Source: Berberis thunbergii
Lineage: Eukaryota > Streptophyta > Magnoliopsida > Ranunculales > Berberidaceae
Reading direction: 5' to 3'
Length of the DNA stretch: 64,000 nucleotides
Assembly: GCA_003290165.1 (NCBI GenBank)
Contig: QNQO01002042.1
Coordinates: 62,001-126,000 of the forward strand
Positions 41,191 through 52,700 of this stretch are shown here, piece by piece. The position numbers were made by a program, and so were the translations under genes. Every line of letters begins with the position of its first letter. The first letter of the stretch is position 1. The notes beneath the pieces are model-generated. The model searched no databases and was not told the DNA's origin. It worked only from the letters and a program-made list of their open reading frames with translations.

Positions 41191-43742
41191 TTAATGGTCA
41201 AAACAAAAAGAGTACAAGCACACAAAAATACTCCTAATTAGGAGAAGGTGAGAAACAGAATAGCTAAGCCTAGTGGAAATAGGGGCAGAAGTAACATCCA
41301 TACGTGCTTCAACCTGGACGTCAGGGATCGAACCGTCCTCCTCGCCCGATGACTCGGAGGTAACAAACAAGTTTGCATATGACATCTTCTTATAGCGGCC
41401 AATATCCCACTCCGGATGCCCTTCCTTCATCAAAGCCAATAGCTCCAGTAGACCATAAACAACCCCAGCGGAATTCACATTTGCCTTGTTCATGGACAAG
41501 CTCTTCCTCTCGCACCTTTGCATCATTAAGTTCATGCTCCAGTAGTTCCAACTTTTCAGTCAGCGCGTCAACCTAAGATTGCTTTGTGGCCAGACAGCTT
41601 TTCATAGCACTGAGTTCATGTCATCCCAGTTCAAATTGGTCCTCAGCCTTCCTCGCATCTCGAGCATAGAACTCCACGTCGGATTCCAACTATTGCTTCT
41701 CAGTAGCCTAGTCAGCTTCTTTCGAAGCACTTTTTTCAGGGAAAGACCGCAGCTCGGAATGCGCCTTAGCCGCAGCTTCCCGCGCAACCTCGACCTCTAG
41801 GTGGAGCCGACACAACTCTTGCCTGAGTTCGTACCTCTCAGACACCACCTCGATCAGATTACGCTCAAGGTCCTCCAGACGAGCCCTCTGAGCCTCAGCG
41901 ACCACGGTTGATTGATCCAGCAGCATACCTTCGGCTTGCTTCTTAAGCCACTCAATTTCATGGAGCCCATCAGAATACAGCATCTGCATGTGTGAGAAGA
42001 CACGCTCCAAAGTATATGCTCTCTCGCAAGCCACATCTACTTTTGTCCCAACAACGACCGTGTGGCTCATATAAGACATACCCAACATGAGATACTTCAA
42101 ACCCTTGTCCACACGCTCTTCTAGCATATCTTCCTCGAGTTTTGGAGCGTGGTCCATCAACCAGCTGTGACGCCTGCTTATATGCTTTCTTGAAGTATAC
42201 TGAACATCCACATCTTGGTGCCAGACATGTGAGCTCATCTTCACCAAATCCGATGCGAACAAGCTTCTCCGTGCATCAGGATGAAGCTTTCCCTGATCAG
42301 GAACTATGCCAGCACCACCATTTACAGCCGCCATCGTCCTCAGACTCTCTTCCGTGGCTTTTCCAATGTCAAGAACAACCGACCCTTTATTACGAGACGA
42401 CTCAACTGGATCCGAAGGCAAAGAAGAGAGCAAAGTATCCAAATGGCCTTCCAACAGTTCTAGCTGTGGCCTAGAACATGACGGTGAACAATGCAGAGTA
42501 CAGGAGACACGGCCGGTACCGCGACCATTTTCAGGCGAGTCAACTGTGGGGTGATTAGATTCCATCACCTCAGGTGAGTCTTCAAAAGAATCCTCTTCCA
42601 GAAGGGCCCCACGCGAATCAGCACCAGCAGAAGCCACCATTGCAACCCGCACCAGACGGTCATTCAGAGTCTCGACATGCGCATCACTAAGGTTCTACCT
42701 GTCGGCAACTCCCGCCAACCACAAATAATCTTTCTCCAAGCCGGGAATATTAGTCTTCGCCTCGACATGCTCAATGGATTCCCACTCCTTTCTCACCAGA
42801 TCGGGTCGTGTCGAAGACAACTCAGTTTTAACGCGGGACTTCTTCCTCACAAAGGAAGTAAGTGTCTTAGACGAATCATCCACATCAGAAAGAACGTGAG
42901 TCGTGGCCCTAGTAGTCTTCCTCTTCTTTGAAGGGGCCACATCTTCCAGCTTAATGTGTGACTCTCGATACAAAGTGGAGGTGACGTGCCAATTGTCCCA
43001 CAACCCACTGCGGACAAAATTGGAAACTTTTATGATATCAACTGCCTCCCTTTTTGGCATGACACGAAATGTCTCTATTGTGGTTTGCTCTTCTAAAATA
43101 AGAGTGATAGTGGGAAATCTTTCTGCAAGAGAACACAAGCAATGATCACTTGGCCCACTATCAAGCACATCAAAGTCACAAGGAAGGAGTTGAACTTATG
43201 AAGCGGCCTGAACTGTCGCTCAAGTGGATGACCCTTGCATCACAAATATTTCGAATATGCAAGGGGCAGAAAGCAGAACTTCTATCAGAACTTGAAGTCA
43301 TCAGGCAAGTCAATGAAGCAATTCGGCGACTTCATCTTGCAAACAACATTGCTCTGCAGTCGAGGAACGGTCAGCAACTGAATCACCCGTGGGGTCACAC
43401 TAACGCCGACCTCCTTAGCACTAAGCAGAATCACGAGAATGATCTTCTATCCATTGGGTCCCAACTGAGCCAGGAGATTCCCTAAGAGATCCAAGAACTC
43501 CCAAATCACATCCAGAACCAGGAAACACACCCCAGTTTGAAGCATCCCTCGATGTAAACAGATAAAACCGGTCAGAGGCGACATTGGCGTCTGGTCGCTC
43601 GTCAAAAGGTACAACTGCAAGTCTTCAGGAACTCCAAACTTTATACGAATTTCAGCAAAACCAAGCTCAGAAAGCAACCTGTCTTCAAAAATTCTAGGCC
43701 CTTAGCCAAAACAGCATCATCAAGAAGGTTTTCTCGAGCCAT
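41191..43742 (-). pseudogene. Antisense ORF (aORF) of the pol-less element
   Basis: Minus-strand ATG at 43742 (MARENLLDDAVLAKGLEFLK). After a frame break, FAEIRIKFGVPEDLQLYLLT and GFICLHRGMLQTGVCFLVLD match the LY-x-x-x-GLRFPL-type core of plant retroelement-associated proteins. Then 43168-42695 (FPTITLILEEQTTIETFRVM, a basic KKRKTTR segment) and, after one TAG (42695-42697), 42652-41708 in the same frame: Pro/Ser-rich, then a long coiled coil rich in Glu, Arg, Leu. The end (41535-41191) has MKEGHPEWDIGRYKKMSYAN, the short motif near the C-terminus of such proteins, and an acidic ESSGEEDGS. Function unknown. A TATA box lies upstream (43824-43833). Confidence 0.65.
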
Positions 43743-43823
43743 GAAGAAGACAAACGAACCATTTAGAACAATATCTTCAAAAGAAAGTAAAACAGAAGGG
43801 TCAGACTCAACCCCGCGGATGAC

Positions 43824-43833
43824 CTATATAGAG
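43824..43833 (-). promoter_or_regulatory. TATA box for the antisense ORF
   Basis: The minus strand reads CTATATAGGT, 82-90 bases upstream of the ATG at 43742, between the ORF and the 3' LTR. Confidence 0.5.
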
Positions 43834-43980
43834 GATAGGCTCCCCCTCTTTTCCACCGAACAAACACACACCCAATTAATACAGCGCGCGAATTAAGAAA
43901 TGATTTAGACTCAATAATCATGAGTGTCGCATCCCTTTAAGAGATGACTTATTGAACCCATGTGATGACTCACTAACTCA

Positions 43981-43990
43981 GGGGGAGTAG
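43981..43990 (+). promoter_or_regulatory. Polypurine tract of the pol-less element
   Basis: GGGGGAGTAG, a few bases before the 3' LTR at 43995; it would prime plus-strand synthesis. The same 10-mer with adjacent ACTGAG/ACTCAG occurs at the gag stop (39499-39510). Confidence 0.65.
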
Positions 43991-43994
43991 CTGA

Positions 43995-44669
43995 TGGATG
44001 ATACATAAAAATGGTCACATTCCCAAGCCAAACACGTGTCATGATGATCTCGAGAAACTACGGTCTCAAGCATCGACCCAATACAGATCTAAGCCCGCTC
44101 AATTTCAATCTGCCAAGCGGACTCGGACTCTCATAAGCATGCTAGGACCACACATCTCACAACTATCATCAATACCCATAAGCCCTCTTTAGGCAAGTAC
44201 CTCAAGGATGAACTTCGGACGGGAAACTACAGCTACTCTCTGCCTCCATCTAGGAAGCAAATATCAAATTATCTTTCACACAAGGAAACTTCCTTTTACG
44301 GATTTCTCTTGGATTGGAAACTATCTCCTGTGTATCTAGGAATGCAAATCTAACATGGAACTTCCATCCTACAGCACGACTCTTAATCAGAGAGGGATCT
44401 CCAAGAAGATCTCCTCCCTAAACAATGCCTATGATGGCCTAGTTGAACCAGTACTCCTTGCACTATAAATAAGCCATGGGGTTACTAAGCTAAGGTACGC
44501 TACAAATTCCATGTTACAACATTACACCTTTCTTAGATCATTGTCTGACTTTAGCATTGAAGTGATATCGACCATTCCACGGTGGTATGTGGCTCACATG
44601 CGTTGTTTGTGCAAATCAACAGGTCAGCGGGAACAGGGCCAAAACAGGGAACAAAAATCAACTGCATCA
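43995..44669 (+). repeat. 3' LTR of the pol-less element
   Basis: It is 675 bp, matches 29722-30406, begins TGGATGATACATAAAAATGG, has a TATA box at 44464 (TATAAATAAG), and ends CTGCATCA. It is followed by AGTTG, matching GGTTG before the 5' LTR. Confidence 0.85.
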
Positions 44670-45012
44670 AGTTGTATGCAACTATTAACATTGACATTGT
44701 CAACTTCCCCACCCACGCCCCAGACGCCTACTTCAACTTAGAAACATTGTGGATATGTGACAATAACGAGATATGACACATCTATCTACAGTTGATCGAG
44801 CTCACTGGTTTTGTGGACGAGTCTTTCAGGCTGCCAACTCGTATCCAGTTAGATGATGCCTTGATCCGAGCTCAACAGAAGTTGGGCCAGACAACCTCAA
44901 CTCCTCATCTAATTTGGTTTTGTTGATTGAGCTTCTACCCCTGTTGGAACCTCTGCCTAAGTAAACAAGCCCTCTAGATCCCGTCACTGTCCAGTTTCTT
45001 CTTCAAATGGTC

Positions 45013-46220
45013 ATTCCAAGCTAAGAGTGTCCGAGAGGCAAAGGTTCGAGCATGGGAAGATAGCATCCACCTCTGCCAAGGACATAACTATGTCGAACTC
45101 AAGTTTATGTTTGTTCAGAACCTTTTTGGCTTAAAGTGACAATGATGATGATCAACCCATTAGGATGGGAAAAAACCTTAAAATCCAGCAGCAAATGTGA
45201 CAATGAAGGATGCACCTGTCGAGCCTGTGGCCACTCTTGCATTGGTTGATGAGGAGGACGAGAACGATCAACCACTGGTTTGTCCCTATGGGAAGTGCCA
45301 AAGCGTTGCCTTTTTTGTCCACACTTTTATGTCGTCTTTTGTTCCTAACACTTAGTCTCCTTCTACCAAGTTCACCATCAGTCTAATCAGACGGGGTGGA
45401 CAATCCCTGCACACTGTAGTTGATAGTGCCTTGTCAGATGGCGAGGTCGGCCTGGCTCTCATGTCAGTCATTACCCTTCATATCGATGCATAAACGTTTG
45501 TTGAGGATTCACCCATAAAATTGAACCGTCTTGGATTCTCCTTGTCTGAGGTAATTTTTTTGTTAGTTTGGTCATTTAATTTATATTACTTTTTTTTTAC
45601 TAAAATTGGTTTCCAAACTGAGTGTCTAAGAAGCAAAGGTCTGAGCATGGGAAGATAGCATCCACATCTGCAAATGACATAGCTATGCCGAACTCGAGTT
45701 TATGTCTATCCTGAACCCTTTTGGCGCAGAGTGACATTGATGATGATCAACCCCTTGGAATAGGAAAAAACCCCCAAAATGTCGTTGCAAATGTGACCAT
45801 GAAAAAAACACCTACCTAGCCTGTGGCCACTCTTATATTGGACGATGAAGAAGAAGAGGACAAGGATGATCAACTACTGGTTCACCCCTATGGGAAACAC
45901 AAGAGGGTTGTCTCTTCTATCCACACTTTTCCATCATCTTTTGATTCTAACACTTGGTCTCCTTCTACCAAGTTCACCATCTGTCCCATTAGACACGGTG
46001 GATGATCGCTTTACCCTGCGGTTGATAGTGCCTTGGCTGATGGCGAGGTTGGCCAGGCTCACATGCTAGTCGTTACCCTTCATATCGAAGCACAGATGTT
46101 AGTTGAAGATTCACCAACAAAATTGTTGAACCGTCATGGACATTCCTTGGCTGAGGTAAGGTCTTTCGATCAGCTTGATCATTTCATTTATGCTACTTTT
46201 GGGCTGAAATTGGATTGTCT
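45013..46220 (+). repeat. Tandem duplication of ~600 bp inside the aORF
   Basis: Copy 1 (about 45013-45612) and copy 2 (about 45613-46220) share GAGCATGGGAAGATAGCATC (offset 595 bases), CCTGTGGCCACTCTT, TCTCCTTCTACCAAGTTCAC and TTGATAGTGCCTTG(T/G)C near the end, where the offset has grown to about 605. Both keep a GAGGTAA donor-like end. Copies differ by many substitutions, so the duplication predates decay. It repeats an acidic segment of the protein. Confidence 0.85.
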
Positions 46221-46312
46221 TTGTGCACCTCTAATGTATCGAGCAAATTGAGAGTGAAATGTACCCTACAGACAGATCTTCAAGCTCTTCATCAAGAACG
46301 AGGTACGCTAGT

Positions 46313-48299
46313 TGTAATACCTATAAATTCTATCATGGATAATTGATTTAATGATGAAATGTTTGGAATAAAATAAAACATTTATTGGAACATATTGAAA
46401 TGATTTTTGGAAATTATTGAAGAGGGTGGGTACCCTTAGATTTTCAATGGAGGCGAATAGCCACCCAATTATAAGAGAAAGACATCTCCTTTTTCTTACC
46501 CCATTTTCTTTCATCCTCCCTTCCACGTCCCTTCTTCTTTTTCTTCGGTGAGCTCGATTTGTGACCGAGCGTTATAGCGGATTTCTCCGCCCAATCTCAT
46601 TCGTTTTCTCTTTTTTTTCCCCTCTCCATCTCATTCGATTTTGCACCAAAAATCCGGTTCGTAGGATGAGAGATTGCTTGATTGAAGCTATCACTGGCTG
46701 ACCAACCAACTCCGCTCCAATTCCTTGTTGCGGTGATTTAAGCTTATTCATTTGAAGGATGTAAGCCCTATTGTAGAAAGGCTTGGGAAGTTTGGCTGGA
46801 AATTTGTGTTGATGAGTTTGTTAGGGAAGCTCTCGAACATGATTCAGAGTTGTGATCGCGTTAATGAGTTGTGATCTACTGTCCAATAGCTTGGTAGCGA
46901 TATTTCGACAAGTTTTACGGGTTGTGGCCCTATTCGGAAAGGATCAAATTGGTGTAAGGTATTTTTGGAGAGTATTCGCCAAAGTTTAAGCTTCGTCGGA
47001 GTGATGATTGGTTTGGTTTTGCTATTTTTGGGAGCTTGCTGAGTTGAACTTTTAGAGAATTTAGGTGAGCAGATGTATTACTCTTTAGTTCTTTTTTTTT
47101 ATTGTTTATAGGTTATTTACTTGTTTTCCTTTTTACTGCGAGTCGATCTTTTGAATGTGAGTAGTTTTAAGTTATGAAGTTTGTGTAATTTGGTAATGTT
47201 ATGAGAGTCTTCATGCTTTAAGGTTCCATGTTAATTAGTTTTGATGTTAGGATGAGGATATTTTTGCTTAAGGTCTTTGGATAAAAGTATTAGTAGTTCA
47301 CAGCAGGTTCTTATAGTTGGACTGATTTTGTGTAGGTTTCTACAATGGTTTTGATTGGGTATTTGAGTAAGTACAGTATCATGCTATATACCAAAAGTTC
47401 TTTGTTTGAGTCTATTTTTTAAAGGATTTTACGGTATCACAATCCGAGTTTTGTACAGAAAAATATACGCATTTTAGTGACAAGAGGTAAATCTGCTAAA
47501 GGGTGCCAGATGACATGTTTCGTTTGAAAAATTTGTATTGTTACTGACGAAATTTTGGTGTATGCCTGATATGGTTAGAAACCTCTTTGTATTTATTTTC
47601 TATATCCCCAAACGGTATTCAATTTGGAGTTCATATGTGAAAAATATGTACATTTGAATGATAACTTGTCAAGTTGTCCTGTCAGTACCACTTGCTCATT
47701 TCAGTATTGTTTGCGAGATTATTTTACTTGACTGTTTGGGAACTGAAATGTGGTTGTTTTTGGATATGTCTAAGAGTTTCATTTAATGTTGAAACAATTG
47801 TTGTTTGGAGATGAATTGGGTTACAATTTATCCCCCAAACATGGAGCAATTTATCCCCCAAACATGGATACTAGTTAGGGTGCATGTAGGGACAAATTGT
47901 TTATGTCGGCACTCAAATATGGTTGTTTTGGGAACTGAAATCAAGATATTTTGGGTTTGTTGAGTAGTCTGGAACATAATTAATTTGAGGTTCTCTCACA
48001 AATTGAAACTAGGCTTTTCCAGTTGAGAATTAGGGTGGTTTCAATTGAGGTCAGGAGGGGTGTATCAACAGAGTTTTGGCATTGTTTCCAGCAAAGTTTG
48101 AGGTTTATTTCAATATAGTTAAGGATGACTTTTCAGCAGATTTTTGGGGTGGTTTTAGTTGGGTTGAGTGGGTTGAATTACCTAAAGTTGAGTTTTTGTT
48201 TAGTTAATGCAAATGATGGTTGTTTATAGCTATGAATTGTTAGTCTTGTCACGTCTCAGTTTTTGAGATTTTTGGTGTCTAGAAAATTGGGGTGTGGCA
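46313..48299 (+). mobile_element. Solo LTR, 1987 bp, gypsy chromovirus-like
   Basis: It begins TGTAATACCTATAAATTC and ends GGGGTGTGGCA. CTAGT at 46308-46312 and 48300-48304 is a perfect 5-bp target duplication, and the host frame reads on from one flank to the other. No internal region is present, so it is the product of LTR-LTR recombination. The TGTAATACC start and ~2 kb length fit Tekay/Del-type LTRs; the class is inferred. Open frames inside are not supported. Confidence 0.85.
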
Positions 48300-48490
48300 C
48301 TAGTGATCATGATTCGCTGATGGTGAAAATTGGAAAGCATGATGAAGCTATGGTGGAGAAGGATGAGGCTCACAAACAGGAAATGTGTAGGATTACGTGG
48401 CGAGCAAATGAAAATTTTCACAAAAATATAGGCTAGGCTTAACCAAGCTGGTCCCTCCACCCCATTCCCCATGGTCCCCAGTGAGATGAT

Positions 48491-49157
48491 AGTGTTTTCC
48501 TCTTTCCCTTTTTTTATATTTGGTTTGTGGTTGCGTCTACCTTAAAACATTTGCATGGTTTTTGTACCATGCCCTTGGTTTATTTGTTGGGTTGATACTT
48601 TGTTGCAGGTCTTGTCCTATGGCCTCTCTTTTACCTAGTGTCTCAGCCCTTGGTAGACTATGACCATCTTGGGTTGAGACCTCTTTATATTTTATGCATT
48701 TTGGTATGCCTTACAGTTTTGCATTACATATTGTCTATGTTTTTCTTTTGCTTTGTTTTAGAGGTTTTAGTGGTTTGCCTCCTTTTGCTTATTGTAAGTG
48801 GCGGTCACCCAAATGTAGTTCGCCTTAACTGACACTTGTCATTAGTGTAGTTGTTGGGCAAATGTAAAGTGTTGTAATTATGTGTAAAATCGGCATTGTG
48901 ATACCCTGAATTTCAAATGAAAATTCATTCTTTTGTTTATTCATGTTCCTCTTATGTATTTGTATTATTGGCTCAACCGTTATTAATTTACCTTAGTTAT
49001 TTTAGTGGGAGGGGAGCGTGCTCGGTCAGAGCCATTTCACTTATCCTTTATCCCACTTTCAGTCCTTAATCTGATTGGACGAATGGTCCTTTCAGTTCAT
49101 CCAAGTGCACTGTGACCTGAGCCGCCTTACTCTACAACTCTTGTATCCCTCATTTTA
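48491..49157. other. Unassigned DNA between the aORF end and truncated Athila
   Basis: After the aORF stop there is T-rich DNA (48500-48890). From about 48896 TGTGATACCCTGAATTTC begins about 255 bp resembling the start of another chromovirus LTR, with no second end. The join with the Athila protease at 49158 shows no LTR, primer site or duplication, so it is a deletion junction. The integrase end of the host Tat element should have been here and is missing. Confidence 0.4.
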
Positions 49158-52100
49158 GGTGCACCGCGGTAGAAGCTGCATATTGTGTACCTCAATTTTG
49201 TTAGATCTAGTAGCCAATGTCAACTTATTACCCTTTTTCCGTATACAAATCCTTGGGTTTGGGGAGTTAAATCCTACCTCCGTCACTCTTCAGTTGGCTG
49301 ATAGGTCTAACAAAATTCCAAAGGGAATAGTTGAAGATGTTCTAGTGCAAGTTGATAAGTTTTATTTTCCATTGACTCTGAAGTGTTGGATACCGAACCA
49401 GTAGCAAAAGTTAGAAACCAAATCTCTGTCATATTAGGTTACCCATTTTTAGCAACATCAAATGCAATCATTCATTGTAGAAATGGTATCGTGAAGTTAT
49501 CATTTGGGAATATGACAGTGGATTTGATGTATTTCATAGTGCCTAGCAGCAAACTGAGGATGAATGTAGGAGGAAGTAAACATGATAGAAAACCTCATTG
49601 AAACATCTCTTATGAGACAATGCTGTAGTAGCCCATTTGAGAAGTGCATAGCACATTTTGCCTTAGACCTCAATGAGGAAAATGTCATTCAAAAAGTCAA
49701 CTCATTGCTCGACTCTGTGCCTTTCCTTGACACAAATTTATGGAAATCTAAGGTAGAGTTATTACTTGTTGGTAGCAAACCGCAAATACCTTCATTAGTT
49801 GAGCCACCAAATTTAGAGCGCAAACCATTACCTAATATTTGAAATACACTTTCTTAGGAGACACTAATACCTTGCATGTCATCATTTCTACTCACTTATA
49901 TGAATAACAGAAAGGTAACTTAGTGGAAGTGCTCCAAAAGCACAAAGAGGCAATTGGTTGGTCCATTGCAGACATCAAGGGAATAAGTTTTTCATCAGTG
50001 ATGCGTAAAATTTATCTTGAAGAAGTGCTCCAAAAGCACAAAGAGGCAATTGGTTGGTCCATTGCAGACATCAAGGGAATAAGTTTTTCATTAGTGATGC
50101 ATAAAATTTATCTTGAAGAGAATGCAAAAACCACTAAAGAGGCACAAAGGAAATTGAACCTTGTGATGAAGGAATTTGTGAGAGCGAAGGTCGTTAAGCT
50201 TTTAGATGTGGGTATCATATACCCTATCTCAGATCATCAATGGGTTAGCCTTGTTCAGGTTGTAGCTAAGAAGTCAGGCATCAATGTTGTGAAGAGCCAT
50301 GAAAATGAGTTGGTACCCATTTGAGTCCAAATTGGATGTTGGGTATGTATTGACTAACACAAACTAAACTCAGTGACTAGGAAATATCATTTTTTTCTCC
50401 CATTCATCGATCAAATGTTGGAAATATTGGTTGGTCAGAAGTATTACTTTTTCCTCGACGGCTACTCTAGCTATTACCAAATCCCAATTGCCTTAGAAAA
50501 CCACCTTCACTTTTCCATTTAGAACTTTTGCCTACAGGTGCATGCCCTTTGTCTTATGCAATGCACCCACCACATTCCAACGATGCATGTTTAGCATTTT
50601 CTCAGACATGGTAAAGAGGTTTCTTGAAGTCTTCATGGATGATTTCTCTATCTTCGATGCTAGCTTTAATCAATGTTTGACTTATCTAACCTTGTGCTAG
50701 AAAGATCTAAAGAGAAAAACCTCGTTTTCAATTGGGAAAATTTCCATTTCATGGTAAATGAGGGAATCATCTTAGTCACGTTGTTTCAAAGAAGGGTATC
50801 AAAATAGATAAGGTGAAAGTTAATACAATCGCTAGTCTTTCACTTTCGAAAATTGTCAAGGATATTCGATTATTCCTAGGACATGCTGGCATCTATCGTT
50901 GATTCATCAAAGACTTCAACAAAACTACAAGGCCCTTTTGAACTCTTTTGGGTAAGGATGTCCCACTTGAGTTCAATGAAGAATGCTAAAAGGAATTTGA
51001 CAGGTTAATTAGAAATTGCCTCAGCACCCATCATTCAACCTCCAGACTGGAGTGTCCCATTTGAGATAATGTTCATGCTTCTAACTATGCCACAGGCACT
51101 ATCTTGGAGAAGTGGATAGACAAACGTTCCCATGTGATCCATTATAAGTCACAACTCAACTATTTCACCACGGAGAAAGAGTTGTTGGTTGTCATCTTTG
51201 CCCTTGATAAGTTTCAGTCATACCTAATTGGAGCCAAAATCATTATCTACTCTGATCATACAACTTTTAAGCTTTTGTCTAAGAATGATGCCAAACCATG
51301 TTTGATCCGATGGATCTTGTTACTTCAAGAGTTTGATCTCGAGATCCGAGATAATAAGGAATAGAAAATGTGGTTGCAGATCACCTATCTAGGATGATTA
51401 TAGAATCTAATAGAGAGTCGTCAGCCATAAATGAAATATTTCCCGATGAACAGTTAATGATGGTGTCCCACTCGCCTATGAGGCCCCCATGATATGCGAT
51501 ATCATGAACTATCTTGTTATTGTCCAAGTGCCTAACCATTAGTCAAAACAAGACAAATTCATATATTTATCCAAGGCTAAATATTACTTTTGGGATGATT
51601 ATCCTAACCAAGTCATTAGGAGATGTGTTCCCGAGAGTGATCAACAAATGATTATCTCATTTTGTCATGACCATGCATGTGGTGGTCATTTTAGTTCAAA
51701 ATTTTTTTACAAATATCTTGCAGTGTAGTTTTTTTATGGTCCTACCATGTGTCAACGATGCCCATATTTATTGCAAGTCAAGTGATCACTGCCAACACTT
51801 GGGAAGTATTGGATGTAGAAATATTATGCCTTTTAACCCAATCCTTATAATTGAGATCTTTGATATATTGGATTAAGACTTCGCGGGTCCTTTTCCCAAA
51901 TTCTATGGTAATGAGTATATTTTTCTGACAGTTGACTATATGTCTAAGTTGGTTGAAGCAAAAGCGTGCTGAGAAAATGATCATACGATTGTGATCAACT
52001 TTTTAAAGGAGATTTTTTCTTAATTCAGTTCGCTTTGTGTTGCTATTAGTAATGGATGGACACACTTTTGTGATCATGTCTTTCAGCAATTAATGGGAAA

Positions 52101-52700
52101 TTATTGCATTAATCATAAGGTAGCTACAACTTATTACCCACAAACTAGCGACCAAGTGGAGGTTTCGAATAGGGAAATCAGACGTAGTTTAGATAAGACA
52201 GTCAACCTTTCAAGGAAGGATTGGTCCCTTAGATTGAAGGGTGTTTTACAGAGGCATACTACACAACATTCAGAGCCTCTATTGGAATGTTTTGATACCG
52301 TTAGTGTATAGCAAAGTTTGTCATTTTCCAGTTGAGCTTGAAGACAAAGCTTATTGGGTCATTAAGAAGTTGAACTTTGATCCTGAAAAAGGTTGGAGAT
52401 CGTAGAAAACTCCAACTTGTCGAGTTGGAAGAGATTAGGAATGATACTTACGAGTGTGCTGAAAAGTACAAGGATTGTATGAATATGATCTATGACAAAA
52501 TGATTTTTGGGACAGGAGCGTACTCGGGGCCAACATGTCTTTGTTATATAACTCTAGTCTGCATTGTTTTCCTAGTAAGTTAAGATCTCGATGGTCTAAA
52601 CCATTTAAAGTTCGTACAGTTTTTCCACATGGAGACATCGAAATCGAGAACATGGAGGATGATAGTGTTTCCAAGTTAATGGTCAACGATTAAAACCATT
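49158..52700 (+). pseudogene. Athila pol (protease, RT, RNase H, integrase), decayed
   Basis: Protease: LDLVANVNLLP (active-site Asp kept, usual DLGAS altered), LADRSNKIPKGIVEDVLVQV and ILGYPFLATSNAIIHCRNG. RT: a 96-bp in-frame tandem duplication (49926-50117; EVLQKHKEAIGWSIADIKGI twice), LLDVGIIYPISDHQWVSLVQ, YFFLDGYSSYYQIPIA, and the catalytic box EVFMDDFSIF at about 50623-50652. RNase [21 protein letters not shown] and IIYSDHT (51104-51364). Integrase: SFCHDHACGGHFSSKF, CKSSDHCQHLGSIGCRNIMP, CINHKVATTYYPQTSDQVEV, and LSRKDWSLRLKGVL. Many stops and shifts; two catalytic Asp of RT remain. Without gag this copy is defective. Confidence 0.88.

Larger units (their letters stand above)
29722..44669 (+). 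mobile_element. Pol-less gag retroelement (Tat type, TR-GAG-like), ~15 kb with insert
   Basis: Two LTRs (29722-30406 and 43995-44669) with matching sequence over their whole length bound it; GGTTG (29717-29721) and AGTTG (44670-44674) form a near-perfect target duplication. After the first LTR come a 3-nt spacer, a diverged Tat-type primer site (30410) and gag (30483 on). Gag is split by the Pack-CACTA (31621-39361), ends near 39510, and is followed by non-coding DNA with a tandem repeat, an antisense ORF (43742-41191), a purine tract and the second LTR. No protease, RT or integrase is present. Without the CACTA the element is about 7.2 kb. It must have relied on another element's enzymes. 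Confidence 0.85.
29111..48490 (+). pseudogene. Antisense ORF (aORF) of the host Tat element, in three separated parts
   Basis: Part 1 (29111-29650): MAKGNFVSTHPIEMFNPHKK, then LGLLNVGLNLLFTKLARQML, and after a frame break MIRKEQCHGFVEKLTITDKF and WPLFISGEYDQSIGLPSVPS, ending at a donor-like GTGAGT. A 15 kb retroelement then interrupts. Part 2 (44675-46307): LIELTGFVDESFRLPTRIQ, a 595-bp tandem duplication with acidic DDEEEEDKDDQ segments and SALADGEVGQAHML, then QTDLQALHQER. A solo LTR then interrupts. Part 3 (48300-48490): HDSLMVKIGKHDEAMVEKDE and HKQEMCRITWRANENFHKNI, coiled-coil, ending GPSTPFPM-like. The whole matches the plan of plant retroelement-associated proteins of unknown function, with an N-terminal domain of GL-x-LPL type and a coiled-coil tail. 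Many stops. Confidence 0.5.

Noticed and set aside
42142..42554. Plus-strand frames of 60-110 codons opposite the antisense ORF
   Set aside because: They are shadows of the longer minus-strand coiled-coil frame, with no recognisable domain.
43150..43485. 111-codon plus-strand frame
   Set aside because: It lies opposite the N-terminal part of the same antisense ORF; the minus strand carries the family motifs (GVPEDLQLYLL and neighbours).
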